The notes: generated by a model not told the origin, from the letters alone. A stretch of DNA of 7,739 nt from Chloroflexota bacterium (GCA_025355835.1 JANXYW010000287.1:1-7739); one strand, 5' to 3'; positions 1 through 6,982 are shown, counted from the first letter of the stretch. Numbers and translations: made by a program.

Positions 1-23
1 TTACGCCGATGTTTTTTCAGGCA

Positions 24-51
24 AAGCAAAACGCCCCACATTCGGGGCGTT
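24..51 (-). terminator. Intrinsic terminator after the glycosyltransferase gene
   Basis: Read on the minus strand, AACGCCCC (51-44) pairs perfectly with GGGGCGTT (37-30) around a 6-nt loop, and the transcript continues into a T-rich run (TTTTGCTTTG). This is the form of a Rho-independent terminator. It lies about 120 nt past the stop codon of the glycosyltransferase gene and would end that transcript. On the plus strand the hairpin has no following T-run, so it is probably one-directional. Confidence 0.75.
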
Positions 52-128
52 GCTCGTACGTGCCTTGGCGCGGGGCCGAGTCCGCGCTTCGGGCGGTATC
101 ACGGGAGAACTACAAACGAACTGCTGCC

Positions 129-147
129 CGCGGGCTGAATGCCCGCG
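129..147 (-). repeat. GC-rich hairpin in the 3' untranslated region
   Basis: CGCGGGC (129-135) and GCCCGCG (141-147) form a perfect 7-bp stem around a 5-nt loop. It sits between the glycosyltransferase stop codon and the intrinsic terminator. No T-run follows it on either strand, so it is not itself a canonical terminator. It could protect the 3' end of the mRNA or be a pause element; the role is inferred only from its position. Confidence 0.45.
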
Positions 148-170
148 CTCCCCTTGTCGTCGTGTTCTTC

Positions 171-2060
171 TTACGCCTTTTCGGTCACCTTGTACTCCAG
201 GCGGCGGCCCAGGGCGAGGCGGATTTGGGCGTCGAGGGCGGGCACGGCGGTGAAGAAGAGCGTGATGGGCGCCATCAGCGTCCACTGAATGAACTGTACC
301 GGGTAGAGCCATACCTTCCAGCGCTTCGGGCGTTCGGGGCGCATCATCATGTCAAGCACGATCATCATCAACAGCGGGATCATGCAGGGCATGAGGATCC
401 AGTGCGATGCGGTGATGAACCATGTGGGGATGTTGTGTTGTGCGAAGGGGTGAAGGTTGAGGCCGACCCAGCCGCTCCATCCGCTGGCGGACATGTTCGC
501 GGCGACGCCGGTGATGAGGAACCACTGCGACGACCAGAGCACGTGGTTCTCGGTGAGGCTCCACGTGCGGCGGAGCTTGCGGCGGAACGGGATCTCCGGG
601 TGGGCGATGAATTGCTTGATGGCGTAGGGGATGTCCGAGCAGCCCCAGGCGTGGCGGCGCGCCTGCTGGTAGTGCTCCCAGAACGTGCGCTTGTACGAGA
701 CGGCGCGCACGCCGTCGTTACCGACCGGCAGCAAGATCGGCTGCACGTCTGGCTCGCCATTCAGTTCGAAGAAGCACTTCAGGAACATGTGCCAGTCTTC
801 GGGCACGACATCGACGTCCCAGTAACCGACGTCGTGGCACATGCGCATGCTGAGGCTGTACGTCGACTGCGGGAAAAGCACGGTGTACTTCCGCATCAGC
901 TTGGCGAGGTGGTTGATGCCGCCGAGGCTGTTCTGGATGCGCAGCGGTGCCGGCACGTCCCAGACGTTGTTGTAGTAGAAGATCGGGCCCTGCCAGAACG
1001 TGCGGTAGCGCTTGGGGTTTGTGGCGAAGTAGTAGGTGAGGGCGCTGAAGTAGCGGGGGTGGAAGAGCGTGTCGGCGTCGCAGCTGGTGACGGTCATGTG
1101 GTCGAGGTTGTAGCCCATCTGATCGCAGAACAGGCGCTTTGCCTTCTTCGCCGCCCACGCTTCGTTTGACGATTTTCCGCGCACTTCGCCTTCGATGTTG
1201 CCGGGGTGCGTCGTGCCGATCATGCCGAGGAAGCTGTGGCCGAATTCCGCCTGCAGGATCTCGAAGCGGCGAGGCGCATCCGTATCCGGCTCTTCCATCG
1301 CGATGACGACGAGGAGCTTCTCGTGCGCGACCTCGCTTTCGGCGAGCTTGCCGAGCGTGCTGCGCAGCTTCTCGACCGTCTCCTTGTACGTGGGAATGAT
1401 GATGAGGTGGTGGACATCGTCCCAGGCGATGAAGTCGCGCTTCTCGGCGCGGCCGTTATCGGCCGCGAACTGTCCGTACGGCAGCGTTTCGGCCTCGTAT
1501 TTGTAGCGCCAATCGATCAGCGCCGTCGCCTTCATCGCTCGGTAGCCGCGAACGGTGTGGATGCCCATGTTCAGCGAGCGCCACGCCCAGTAGATGTCGA
1601 ATCCGAGCAGCATGACGACGAGCGGAATCGGCAGGAAGAATGCGCCCCAGGCGAGCGTCGAGATGAGCAGGGCAGCGAGCGCGAACGGCATGATCTCGAG
1701 GGCGCGCGTGAAGATGCGCTCCCAGGTGGTGACGTGGGCGCGGCGGCCGACCGCGTGTGCCGCTTCGGCGATGGGGTGCGTGATCTCGCCGAGGTCGAAC
1801 GCGGGCATCGGCCGCGGCGGTTCGAGCACGGCGACGCGGGCGTCGGAGCGCGCCGCTCCGCCGGCTACGGGCCGCACAAACGACGCTGCTGCCCCGCCGC
1901 CGCGGTGCGCGGGGCCGGGCAGTTCGCCGAAATCGGGTGATGCTACGGGCTCCCACACGGCGCGGAAACTGTTGGCGGTACTCGCACGGCGCCTGGTCGG
2001 TTTGATGGGTCCGTTGCCTCCGTGCACGTTTTGTTTCAGGTACGAAAAAAGGTCGTCCAT
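171..2060 (-). CDS. Membrane-embedded family 2 glycosyltransferase under c-di-AMP riboswitch control
   Basis: A 629-residue inner-membrane glycosyltransferase that should transfer a sugar from a nucleotide-sugar donor on the cytoplasmic face to an envelope or extracellular glycan. The first ~110 residues are hydrophilic and Pro/Ala/Arg-rich. Hydrophobic segments follow at ~123-160. The GT-A catalytic domain begins at IIPTYKE (221-227). It carries the metal-binding CDAD motif (327-330), an ED pair in PEDWHM (420-425) in the usual catalytic-base position, and QARRHAW (466-472), which resembles the QxxRW motif of processive enzymes but with two extra residues before Trp. Further membrane spans lie at ~508-525, ~547-571 and ~585-608. 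This layout resembles cellulose/hyaluronan synthase-like GT2 enzymes, but donor and product cannot be read from sequence. The ATG at 2060 has only a weak CGGA Shine-Dalgarno and lies inside the riboswitch terminator hairpin; a GTG at codon 12 is the nearest alternative. It is transcribed alone from its own promoter and ends at its own terminator. Confidence 0.9.
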   Translation of the reverse strand: MDDLFSYLKQNVHGGNGPIKPTRRRASTANSFRAVWEPVASPDFGELPGPAHRGGGAAASFVRPVAGGAARSDARVAVLEPPRPMPAFDLGEITHPIAEAAHAVGRRAHVTTWERIFTRALEIMPFALAALLISTLAWGAFFLPIPLVVMLLGFDIYWAWRSLNMGIHTVRGYRAMKATALIDWRYKYEAETLPYGQFAADNGRAEKRDFIAWDDVHHLIIIPTYKETVEKLRSTLGKLAESEVAHEKLLVVIAMEEPDTDAPRRFEILQAEFGHSFLGMIGTTHPGNIEGEVRGKSSNEAWAAKKAKRLFCDQMGYNLDHMTVTSCDADTLFHPRYFSALTYYFATNPKRYRTFWQGPIFYYNNVWDVPAPLRIQNSLGGINHLAKLMRKYTVLFPQSTYSLSMRMCHDVGYWDVDVVPEDWHMFLKCFFELNGEPDVQPILLPVGNDGVRAVSYKRTFWEHYQQARRHAWGCSDIPYAIKQFIAHPEIPFRRKLRRTWSLTENHVLWSSQWFLITGVAANMSASGWSGWVGLNLHPFAQHNIPTWFITASHWILMPCMIPLLMMIVLDMMMRPERPKRWKVWLYPVQFIQWTLMAPITLFFTAVPALDAQIRLALGRRLEYKVTEKA

Positions 2061-2079
2061 CTACAGATAGTCCGACCTT
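2045..2079 (-). terminator. Riboswitch expression platform: terminator overlapping the start codon
   Basis: On the minus strand AAGGTCG (2079-2073) pairs with CGACCTT (2055-2049). The stem continues after a small GA/A internal loop as CTATC/GATGG (one G-T wobble) capped by TGTA, and six T follow at 2050-2045. This is a complete intrinsic terminator directly after the c-di-AMP aptamer. Unusually, the ATG of the glycosyltransferase (2060-2058) lies in the upper 3' arm, and the lower arm plus T-tract encode residues 2-5 (Asp-Asp-Leu-Phe). When folded it should stop transcription within the first codons and would also hide the start codon. Confidence 0.85.
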
Positions 2080-2080
2080 C

Positions 2081-2220
2081 AAAGCCTACGAGGTTAGCTG
2101 GCGGCTTAGGGGAGAAGGTTCCCCCGGCCTCAGTGTGAGACCTTCAGCCCGGGTCCCTTTCGGTTCCCCCGCTCTCCACCCTGCGGTGGAGACTCGGCTG
2201 TACGTATTCAGTTGTAGCCC
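2081..2220 (-). ncRNA. Cyclic-di-AMP riboswitch aptamer (ydaO/yuaA class)
   Basis: The minus-strand leader of the glycosyltransferase gene carries the hallmarks of the ydaO/yuaA motif. The closing strands are 5' GGGCTAC (2220-2214) and 3' GTAGGC (2088-2083). Next come CCGAGTC and a perfect hairpin CTCCACC/GGTGGAG (2191-2185 with 2180-2174), followed by GAGCGGGGGAACC. A second GGGGGAACC copy lies in the 3' half, fitting the pseudo-symmetric two-ligand fold. The highly conserved 3' end CCAGCTAACCTCGTAGGC (2100-2083 and neighbours) closes it. Known members bind c-di-AMP and mostly switch genes off by promoting a terminator, typically for cell-wall, osmolyte or potassium functions. The terminator at 2045-2079 follows at once, so an OFF switch is the expected mode. 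The heptamer GAAGGTC occurs both in the aptamer (2145-2139) and in the terminator arm (2080-2074); both copies can pair with ACCTTC (2119-2114), a plausible switching device. Confidence 0.93.
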
Positions 2221-2221
2221 G

Positions 2222-2251
2222 ATCTTAGGGGGGTGCGGGCGAGGCTGTCAA
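2222..2251 (-). promoter_or_regulatory. Sigma-A-type promoter for the riboswitch and glycosyltransferase
   Basis: A perfect -35 box TTGACA (2251-2246) is followed after 18 nt by TAAGAT (2227-2222), which matches four of six bases of the -10 consensus. The predicted start, about 6-7 nt downstream near 2215, falls at the very beginning of the aptamer. The promoter lies within the ~90 nt after the GH36 stop codon. I see no terminator for the upstream operon in that gap, so some read-through from GH36 into the riboswitch is also possible. Confidence 0.7.
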
Positions 2252-2311
2252 GCGTTAGATGCACCATTTGCGACGCTCGGTGCGCGATTGCAACGCGTGT
2301 GGCGGCACCGA

Positions 2312-4684
2312 TTATGTCTCGCCCACTCGGGAGTTCGTGCCGAATTGAATCTCCAGCTTGACGGGCTTGTCGACCGTGACTTCCACGAAGATGGCACTGC
2401 TGCTGGCGGAGATCGTGGCTTCGGCAGCGTCGCAAATGGCTGAGATCGGCTCTCTGCCGGCGGGATCGATGTAGATGCGGCGGCTGCTGCGGCCCGCCGG
2501 TGTCAGTTCGAGCGAGAGCGTTGCGCGCTCGCCGTCCCACGATTGGCCGGCAATATCGAGCGCGCCGACGCTGATGTGCGCGGTGCTGCCGATGACGCGC
2601 GGCGCATCGCCGACGGCCGGTCGCAGCGCGACGACGCGTGACGCGTGCGGCGAGACGAGCGCGAACGTCAGCTCGTTTTCCACGATGCCGCGGTAGCGTT
2701 CCTCCCACAGCTCGAAGGCGTGCCAACGGCCGGGAGGCAGCGGCAGCGTGAGGTCGCGTGTCTGATCTTCGAAGTTGAAGAGACCGACGACGCGCAGCGG
2801 ATCGAAGTTGCGATCGAAGGCGATCTCGTACCGTTCCGGCATGTCGCGATCGATGAGATCGATCGGGTCGGCGGAGCGCGGTAGCGTCGGGAGCAGCATC
2901 GAGATCAGGTCGATGCGATCTTGCGGCACCTTCTCGAGATCGTCGCTGGAGAGCATCATGCCGCCGGAGAGGCCGATGGCGGCGGCCAACGTGCGCGTCT
3001 CGTCGAGCGTGAGTTTCGTGCGATCGGTGCGGACGAGGAGGCAGTCGGGGTCGTTCGCCCAGAGCCGACCGTGCATCCACGATCGCGTCAGCGTGTTGCG
3101 GATAGCGGTCTCGGCGCTGAGCGGGTCGTCGGGCGTGCGCGGACGTGGCGTCGGCGACTCGCGCTCGGCGCGCGTCAGGAAGCGCCAGATGGGTGCGACA
3201 TCGGGGCCGATGCGGTTGCCATCGAAGAAGCCGACGGACGGCGCCATCAGCGAGCCGCATCCGAGGATGAATCGATCGGGGCCGACTCCATCGCGGACGG
3301 CCTGCAACGCGGCGCGATACGCGCGTATTCGTGTCGTGTCGGGATCGAGGCGGCGACCTGCGACGGCGGCTCCGAAGAGGAAATCGATCTTCACATAGTC
3401 ATAGCCCCAACCGTCGCAGATCTGGCGGAAGAGATCGGTGAGCCACGCGCGCGCGTCGGGGTTCGAGCCGTCGAGGCCGTAGTTGGCGCGCTCCCAGTTG
3501 TGCGTCGCCAGTACGGGCGCGCCGTCCTCGTCGCGGACGACCCAGCCGGGATGCTGCGCGAACGTCGCGGACGATTCGGTCAGCAGGAATGGCGCAAGCC
3601 AGATGCCGGGCGTGTAGCCGGCGCTCTTGATTTCGGACGCGAGCCACGCCATGCCGCGCGGGAACTTCTCGTTGACCGTGAGCCAGTCGCCGATGTCGGC
3701 CTGATAGCCGTCATCGATCTGCACCGTATCGATCGGCATCTCGCGGCGGTGCTGTTCGAGGAAGCGCAGGTTGCGGACGACGTCGTCCTCGGTGACGTTG
3801 GTATAGAAGTAGTACCAGGAGCACCAGCCCGCGGGCGTCTTCGCGGGCACGCGCGCGCCCATCTCGCGCGCCAGCGCATCGCCGTAGCGTTCGAGCTGCG
3901 CGTTCGGGTGGCCGGTGACGTCGACGAGGATGCGCTCGGACCAGAGCGTCTCGCCGGGCGCCACGCTGATGCCGTCGGCGAGGCAGCGCGCGTCGAAGGC
4001 TTTCGCCGGCGCATCGACGTAGACCTGCGTGATGAAGTCGCGCGCGGTGACGGCGCCAGCGAGCAGCGAGCGGCCGGCGACGGGATCGAACAGTACGCCG
4101 ACATCGTCCGAGGCGAAGCGGCCCCCTTCCTTCTGGCGCTGTTCGGATGAGAGCTGCGCGGGCGCGCTGCGTACGTCGCGAACCGCGCCGCCGAGCGACA
4201 TCGTCGGCGACCACGATTGCCAGCCGTTGTGGTAGACACGCCAGGCGTCCGGCGGCGATGTCAGTACGAGTCGACCGCGGCCATCCAGCGGCGTCGTGAA
4301 GGCGCGAAACGTTGCTATCGGCAATGGTCGGCCGCCGGTGTTCGTGAGGCCGACGCGCGTGACGCAGAACGGATGCGCATCGTACAGCACGACCTCGCGG
4401 CGTAGCGTGACGCCGCGGCGCGGCAGCGTGGAGACGAGTGATAGCCGGCGGCCCTTGCCAAGCGCGTCTTCGTGCGGCTGGATGTCGTAGTCGGTGCGCT
4501 CGAAGTAGAGGGGCGCGCCGTCGATGAGATCGATGTACGCGAGCGCACGCTCCGTAGGCCGGAACGCGCCGTCGAGGCAGACGGGCGCGATCGAGCCGTC
4601 GTCCTGGCGCGTTTCGACGCGCAGCCACTGATTTTGCAGCCAAGGGCCGTTGCGGCCGAGGCCGGACGATGCGGGTTCGGGCAT
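2312..4684 (-). CDS. Alpha-galactosidase, glycoside hydrolase family 36
   Basis: A 790-residue retaining alpha-galactosidase expected to remove terminal alpha-galactose from oligosaccharides such as raffinose or melibiose. It has the GH36 plan: an N-terminal beta-sandwich (~1-275, including HNGWQSWSP at 152-160), a TIM barrel opened by GWCSWYYFYT (286-295), and a C-terminal beta domain from ~610. VQIDDGY (321-327) holds the Asp pair usual for galactose binding. The nucleophile is Asp434 in VKIDF (431-435), and the acid/base is Asp495 in RIGPD (491-495). Length and motifs are normal and nothing is missing. There is no signal peptide or membrane span, so it should be cytoplasmic and act on imported sugars, yet no transporter is in the window. 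Its ATG directly follows the TGA of the DUF421 gene and has a good Shine-Dalgarno. Related GH36 activities (alpha-N-acetylgalactosaminidase, raffinose synthase) are less likely but cannot be excluded. Confidence 0.93.
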   Translation of the reverse strand: MPEPASSGLGRNGPWLQNQWLRVETRQDDGSIAPVCLDGAFRPTERALAYIDLIDGAPLYFERTDYDIQPHEDALGKGRRLSLVSTLPRRGVTLRREVVLYDAHPFCVTRVGLTNTGGRPLPIATFRAFTTPLDGRGRLVLTSPPDAWRVYHNGWQSWSPTMSLGGAVRDVRSAPAQLSSEQRQKEGGRFASDDVGVLFDPVAGRSLLAGAVTARDFITQVYVDAPAKAFDARCLADGISVAPGETLWSERILVDVTGHPNAQLERYGDALAREMGARVPAKTPAGWCSWYYFYTNVTEDDVVRNLRFLEQHRREMPIDTVQIDDGYQADIGDWLTVNEKFPRGMAWLASEIKSAGYTPGIWLAPFLLTESSATFAQHPGWVVRDEDGAPVLATHNWERANYGLDGSNPDARAWLTDLFRQICDGWGYDYVKIDFLFGAAVAGRRLDPDTTRIRAYRAALQAVRDGVGPDRFILGCGSLMAPSVGFFDGNRIGPDVAPIWRFLTRAERESPTPRPRTPDDPLSAETAIRNTLTRSWMHGRLWANDPDCLLVRTDRTKLTLDETRTLAAAIGLSGGMMLSSDDLEKVPQDRIDLISMLLPTLPRSADPIDLIDRDMPERYEIAFDRNFDPLRVVGLFNFEDQTRDLTLPLPPGRWHAFELWEERYRGIVENELTFALVSPHASRVVALRPAVGDAPRVIGSTAHISVGALDIAGQSWDGERATLSLELTPAGRSSRRIYIDPAGREPISAICDAAEATISASSSAIFVEVTVDKPVKLEIQFGTNSRVGET

Positions 4685-5218
4685 TCAGCTTCCTCCGGGG
4701 CGCACGGCCCGAACGCGATGGCGGGTGCGGACGACGCCGCCACCGGTGGGGATGATGCTGATCGTGCCATCGACCTCGAGGATGGCGAGGCGCACGTCCT
4801 TCGGGTCGTCGAAGCCGTGCTCGCGCATCGATTGCAACACCATATCGTCGGAAAGGCCGGCTTTCATGATGTGTTTTTCCAGCAGCTTGCCGTTGCTGAG
4901 GACGATCACCGGTTCGCCTTCGAGCGCTTTGCGCAATGCCGGGATCCTGTCCGTCGTAAACGCGACGGCGCGGTTGAGGAGCAGTAACGTCGCGGCGGCG
5001 GTGAGGCCGCCGAGGATCGTGACATCGCTGCCGACCATGGCGTTCTGGACGGCGTTGGCGATCAGCAAGATCAGTACGAGGTCGAACGGCGTCATCTGGC
5101 CGAGCTGGCGCGATCCCGTCAGACGCATGCCGACGACGATGGCCGCGTAGACGATGACGCTGCGGTAGACGATCTCGAGGAAAGGCGCGTGGATACCGAA
5201 GACATCGCCCGCGCTCAT
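4685..5218 (-). CDS. DUF421 (YetF/YcaP-like) membrane protein
   Basis: A 177-residue protein of the DUF421 family. Three hydrophobic segments lie at ~14-32, ~44-62 and ~66-85. The sequences MRLTGSRQLGQMTPFDLVL (31-49) and LIANAVQNAMVG (52-63) are typical of the family. A small cytoplasmic domain (~95-165) contains GEPVIVLSNGKLLEKHIMKA (101-120) and ends in the ILEVDGTISIIP strand pair (146-157). Members such as YetF and YcaP are inner-membrane proteins of unclear biochemical role, some linked to spore or stress biology in Bacillus; none of that can be assigned here. Ten nt separate it from the acetyltransferase gene, with a GAGG Shine-Dalgarno in that gap, and it abuts GH36. The basic C-terminal tail is short. 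The family call is firm, the function unknown. Confidence 0.88.
   Translation of the reverse strand: MSAGDVFGIHAPFLEIVYRSVIVYAAIVVGMRLTGSRQLGQMTPFDLVLILLIANAVQNAMVGSDVTILGGLTAAATLLLLNRAVAFTTDRIPALRKALEGEPVIVLSNGKLLEKHIMKAGLSDDMVLQSMREHGFDDPKDVRLAILEVDGTISIIPTGGGVVRTRHRVRAVRPGGS
4691..4696 (-). promoter_or_regulatory. Shine-Dalgarno of the GH36 gene inside the DUF421 coding end
   Basis: GGAGGA on the minus strand lies 6 nt before the GH36 ATG (4684-4682), within the last codons of the DUF421 gene, whose TGA (4687-4685) abuts that ATG. This fixes the GH36 start and suggests translational coupling of the two genes. Confidence 0.75.
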
Positions 5219-5228
5219 CGGGGCCTCG

Positions 5229-6134
5229 CTATCGCCAGCCGCCGAATCGGATGAGGGTGCCTTCGCCGGCTTTCTTCATGGCGGCGATGACGCGCGGATC
5301 GGTGGGGCGCTCGTAGTCGTTGCCGGATCCGGCGTGCTTGAAGCCGATGGTGCGGTAGACCTTGATGGCGACGCCGTTGTCCTCTTCGGTACGCAACGCC
5401 AGATGATCGGCGCCCCGCGAGAAGGCCCACTTCGCGGCGCGCGCGACGAGCGCTGGGCCGATGCCGCGGCCGCGATATGCGTCGGCGACGGCGAGCGAAC
5501 TGAGGTAGCCCTCGTCGGCGCCATTGTAGGAGTAGAGCGCGAATCCGACGACTTCGGCTCCGGCCGTTGCGAGCAGCAACTCGTCGCCGCGGGCGAGGTG
5601 ATTGCGGTACGCGCCTTCAGGCATCGGCGTGTCGGGGAAGGCTTCGCGGTCGATGCGGACGATGGCATCGATGTCGGCGACGGTGCCTACGCGGAACGCG
5701 ATGCCTTTCGGTGTGGGCGTTTTCACCGCGCCGCGCTTTTCGAGCACAAAGATGAGCCACGGCCGTTGCGGCTTGAATGACAGCTTCTTCAGCACGGGCT
5801 CGACGGCCGTGCGCGACGAACCGAGCGAGAGGCGGAACCGCACCGTCTCTGCGCCGTGCGCCTTGCGGATCCGCGGCAGCAGTTGTTCGAACATTTCAGG
5901 AAACAGGTCGACGAACTCAGCATCGCTGCCGTAGGAGTACACAAGGCACGACTGGTTCGCGCCGGCGAACGCCGTCAGCAGATTGCCGTCGCGTTCGATG
6001 ACGAGTTCTGGATGCTTGTTCGGAAGGTCGTCGACCTCGGCGGGCGCCCATGCGTAACTCAGTGCTTCGCGCGAAAGGCGCGCGTGAAAGCTTGCGGTTG
6101 GGGCTTCGAGGCGGCGGAGCGGTCGTACGGGCAT
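5229..6134 (-). CDS. Two-domain GNAT family N-acetyltransferase
   Basis: A 301-residue acetyltransferase expected to move an acetyl group from acetyl-CoA to an unidentified amine. The C-terminal half (~144-275) is a standard GNAT fold: strand and loop FRVGTVADIDAIVRI (147-161), motif A LSSLAVADAYRGRGIG (211-226) with the pyrophosphate-binding RGRGIG loop, and motif B GVAIKVYRTIGFKHAG (254-269). The N-terminal half (~1-135) has no acetyl-CoA loop that I can see but has a length and strand pattern fitting a degenerate second GNAT-like domain, as seen in tandem-GNAT proteins. It is cytoplasmic with no membrane segment. Its ATG (6134) follows the TAG of dapF without any gap and its Shine-Dalgarno is weak, so translation probably relies on coupling to dapF. 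The substrate is unknown; being next to dapF hints at, but does not show, an amino-acid or cell-wall link. Confidence 0.85.
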   Translation of the reverse strand: MPVRPLRRLEAPTASFHARLSREALSYAWAPAEVDDLPNKHPELVIERDGNLLTAFAGANQSCLVYSYGSDAEFVDLFPEMFEQLLPRIRKAHGAETVRFRLSLGSSRTAVEPVLKKLSFKPQRPWLIFVLEKRGAVKTPTPKGIAFRVGTVADIDAIVRIDREAFPDTPMPEGAYRNHLARGDELLLATAGAEVVGFALYSYNGADEGYLSSLAVADAYRGRGIGPALVARAAKWAFSRGADHLALRTEEDNGVAIKVYRTIGFKHAGSGNDYERPTDPRVIAAMKKAGEGTLIRFGGWR

Positions 6135-6974
6135 CTAGTTCGGCCACGTTCCGCGAAAGACTTCGACGACGGGACCGGTGAGAATCACGTCGCCTTCGCC
6201 GTCCCATTCGAGTTGCAGTTCGCCGCCGGGCACGCGCAACTCCATCGCGCCATCGACCAGGTCGAGCAGCCGCGCTGCGACCATCGTTGCCGATGCGCCG
6301 GAGCCGCACGAGAGCGTTTCTCCGACGCCGCGCTCCCAGACGCGCATCTCGGCGTGCGCGCGGTCGAGCACGCGAACGACCTCGAAGTTCGTGCGCTTCG
6401 GGAAGAGCGCGTGGTGCTCCATGAGCGGGCCGATTTGGTTCAGCGGGTATTCGGTCACCGGCGCGCTCTGGAAGTAGACGGCGTGCGGATTGCCCATCGA
6501 TACGGGCGTGATCGGCAGCGTGCGGCCATCGACATGCACATCAAAGTTCAGGATTGGAGGTGGCGCTTCGATGGCGACGGGGATTTCGCGCGGGTCGAGG
6601 CGCGGCGGCCCCATGCTTTCGCGGACGCTCGTGACGAGGCCGGCTTCGGTCGCGATGCGCACGCGCAAGATGCCGGCGCCGGTTTCGACGTCGAACTCGT
6701 CGTTTGCGGGCTGGACGATTCCGTGGTCTACGGCGAACTTGACCAGGCAGCGCATGCCGTTGCCGGACATCTCCGCTTCGGAGCCGTCGGCGTTGAAGAT
6801 GCGCATCCGCACGGATGCACGGTCGGACGTTGCGGCGAGGATCAGTCCGTCGCCGCCGACGCCGAAGTGGCGGTCGCAGATGGTCTGCGCCAGCGTGCTC
6901 CAGTCGCGGTCGAGCGACCGCGCGTCGATCACGACGAAATCGTTGCCGGTGCCGTGTAGTTTGGCGAAGTCCAT
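6135..6974 (-). CDS. dapF: Diaminopimelate epimerase
   Basis: A 279-residue enzyme, normal length for the family, that interconverts LL- and meso-diaminopimelate, the last step before lysine and the source of the meso-DAP cross-link of peptidoglycan. The N terminus MDFAKLHGTGNDFVVID is canonical and fixes the start. RHFGVGGDGLI (35-45), FNADGSEAEMSGNGMRC (60-76), SMGNPHAV (159-166), PKRTNFE (192-198) and ERGVGETLSCGSG (214-226) follow in the expected order. The second active-site thiol is Cys223. The first, normally the Cys of CGNGxRC, is read here as Ser70 (codon TCC) in SGNGMRC; Cys76 is six residues later. This makes the usual two-thiol racemisation mechanism questionable or altered, though all other motifs look intact. 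It is the first gene of the minus-strand cluster, with no clear Shine-Dalgarno and a TATCCT element 8 nt upstream, suggesting a leaderless mRNA. Confidence 0.95.
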   Translation of the reverse strand: MDFAKLHGTGNDFVVIDARSLDRDWSTLAQTICDRHFGVGGDGLILAATSDRASVRMRIFNADGSEAEMSGNGMRCLVKFAVDHGIVQPANDEFDVETGAGILRVRIATEAGLVTSVRESMGPPRLDPREIPVAIEAPPPILNFDVHVDGRTLPITPVSMGNPHAVYFQSAPVTEYPLNQIGPLMEHHALFPKRTNFEVVRVLDRAHAEMRVWERGVGETLSCGSGASATMVAARLLDLVDGAMELRVPGGELQLEWDGEGDVILTGPVVEVFRGTWPN

Positions 6975-6982
6975 GGTGATTC

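Noticed and set aside
9..1169. Long plus-strand open frame (386 codons) opposite the glycosyltransferase gene
   Set aside because: It is antisense to a clear GT2 coding region, has the Arg/Val/His/Ala-rich composition typical of shadow frames in GC-rich DNA, and shows no known motif.
1448..1467. Perfect 8-bp palindromic stem (CGCGGCCG / CGGCCGCG) with a TTAT loop
   Set aside because: It lies inside the glycosyltransferase coding region, has no T-run, and such stems arise by chance from Ala/Arg/Gly codons in GC-rich genes.
1456..2082. Minus-strand open frame of 208 codons overlapping the start of the glycosyltransferase
   Set aside because: It begins with TTG at the aptamer's 3' edge and runs in another frame of the GT2 gene; the product is Arg-rich without motifs, while the GT2 frame has all catalytic motifs.
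2252..2311. Search for a terminator after the GH36 stop codon
   Set aside because: No stable stem followed by a T-run could be found; the gap holds only the promoter of the next gene, so no terminator is reported.
2921..4150. Long plus-strand open frame (409 codons) opposite the GH36 gene
   Set aside because: Antisense shadow of the alpha-galactosidase catalytic region; no recognisable domain and low-complexity composition.
4685..6974. Possible novel defence or toxin-antitoxin system in the dapF-GNAT-DUF421 cluster
   Set aside because: The GNAT protein is far larger than TacT-type toxins, there is no small antitoxin partner, and dapF is a housekeeping gene; nothing supports a defence role.
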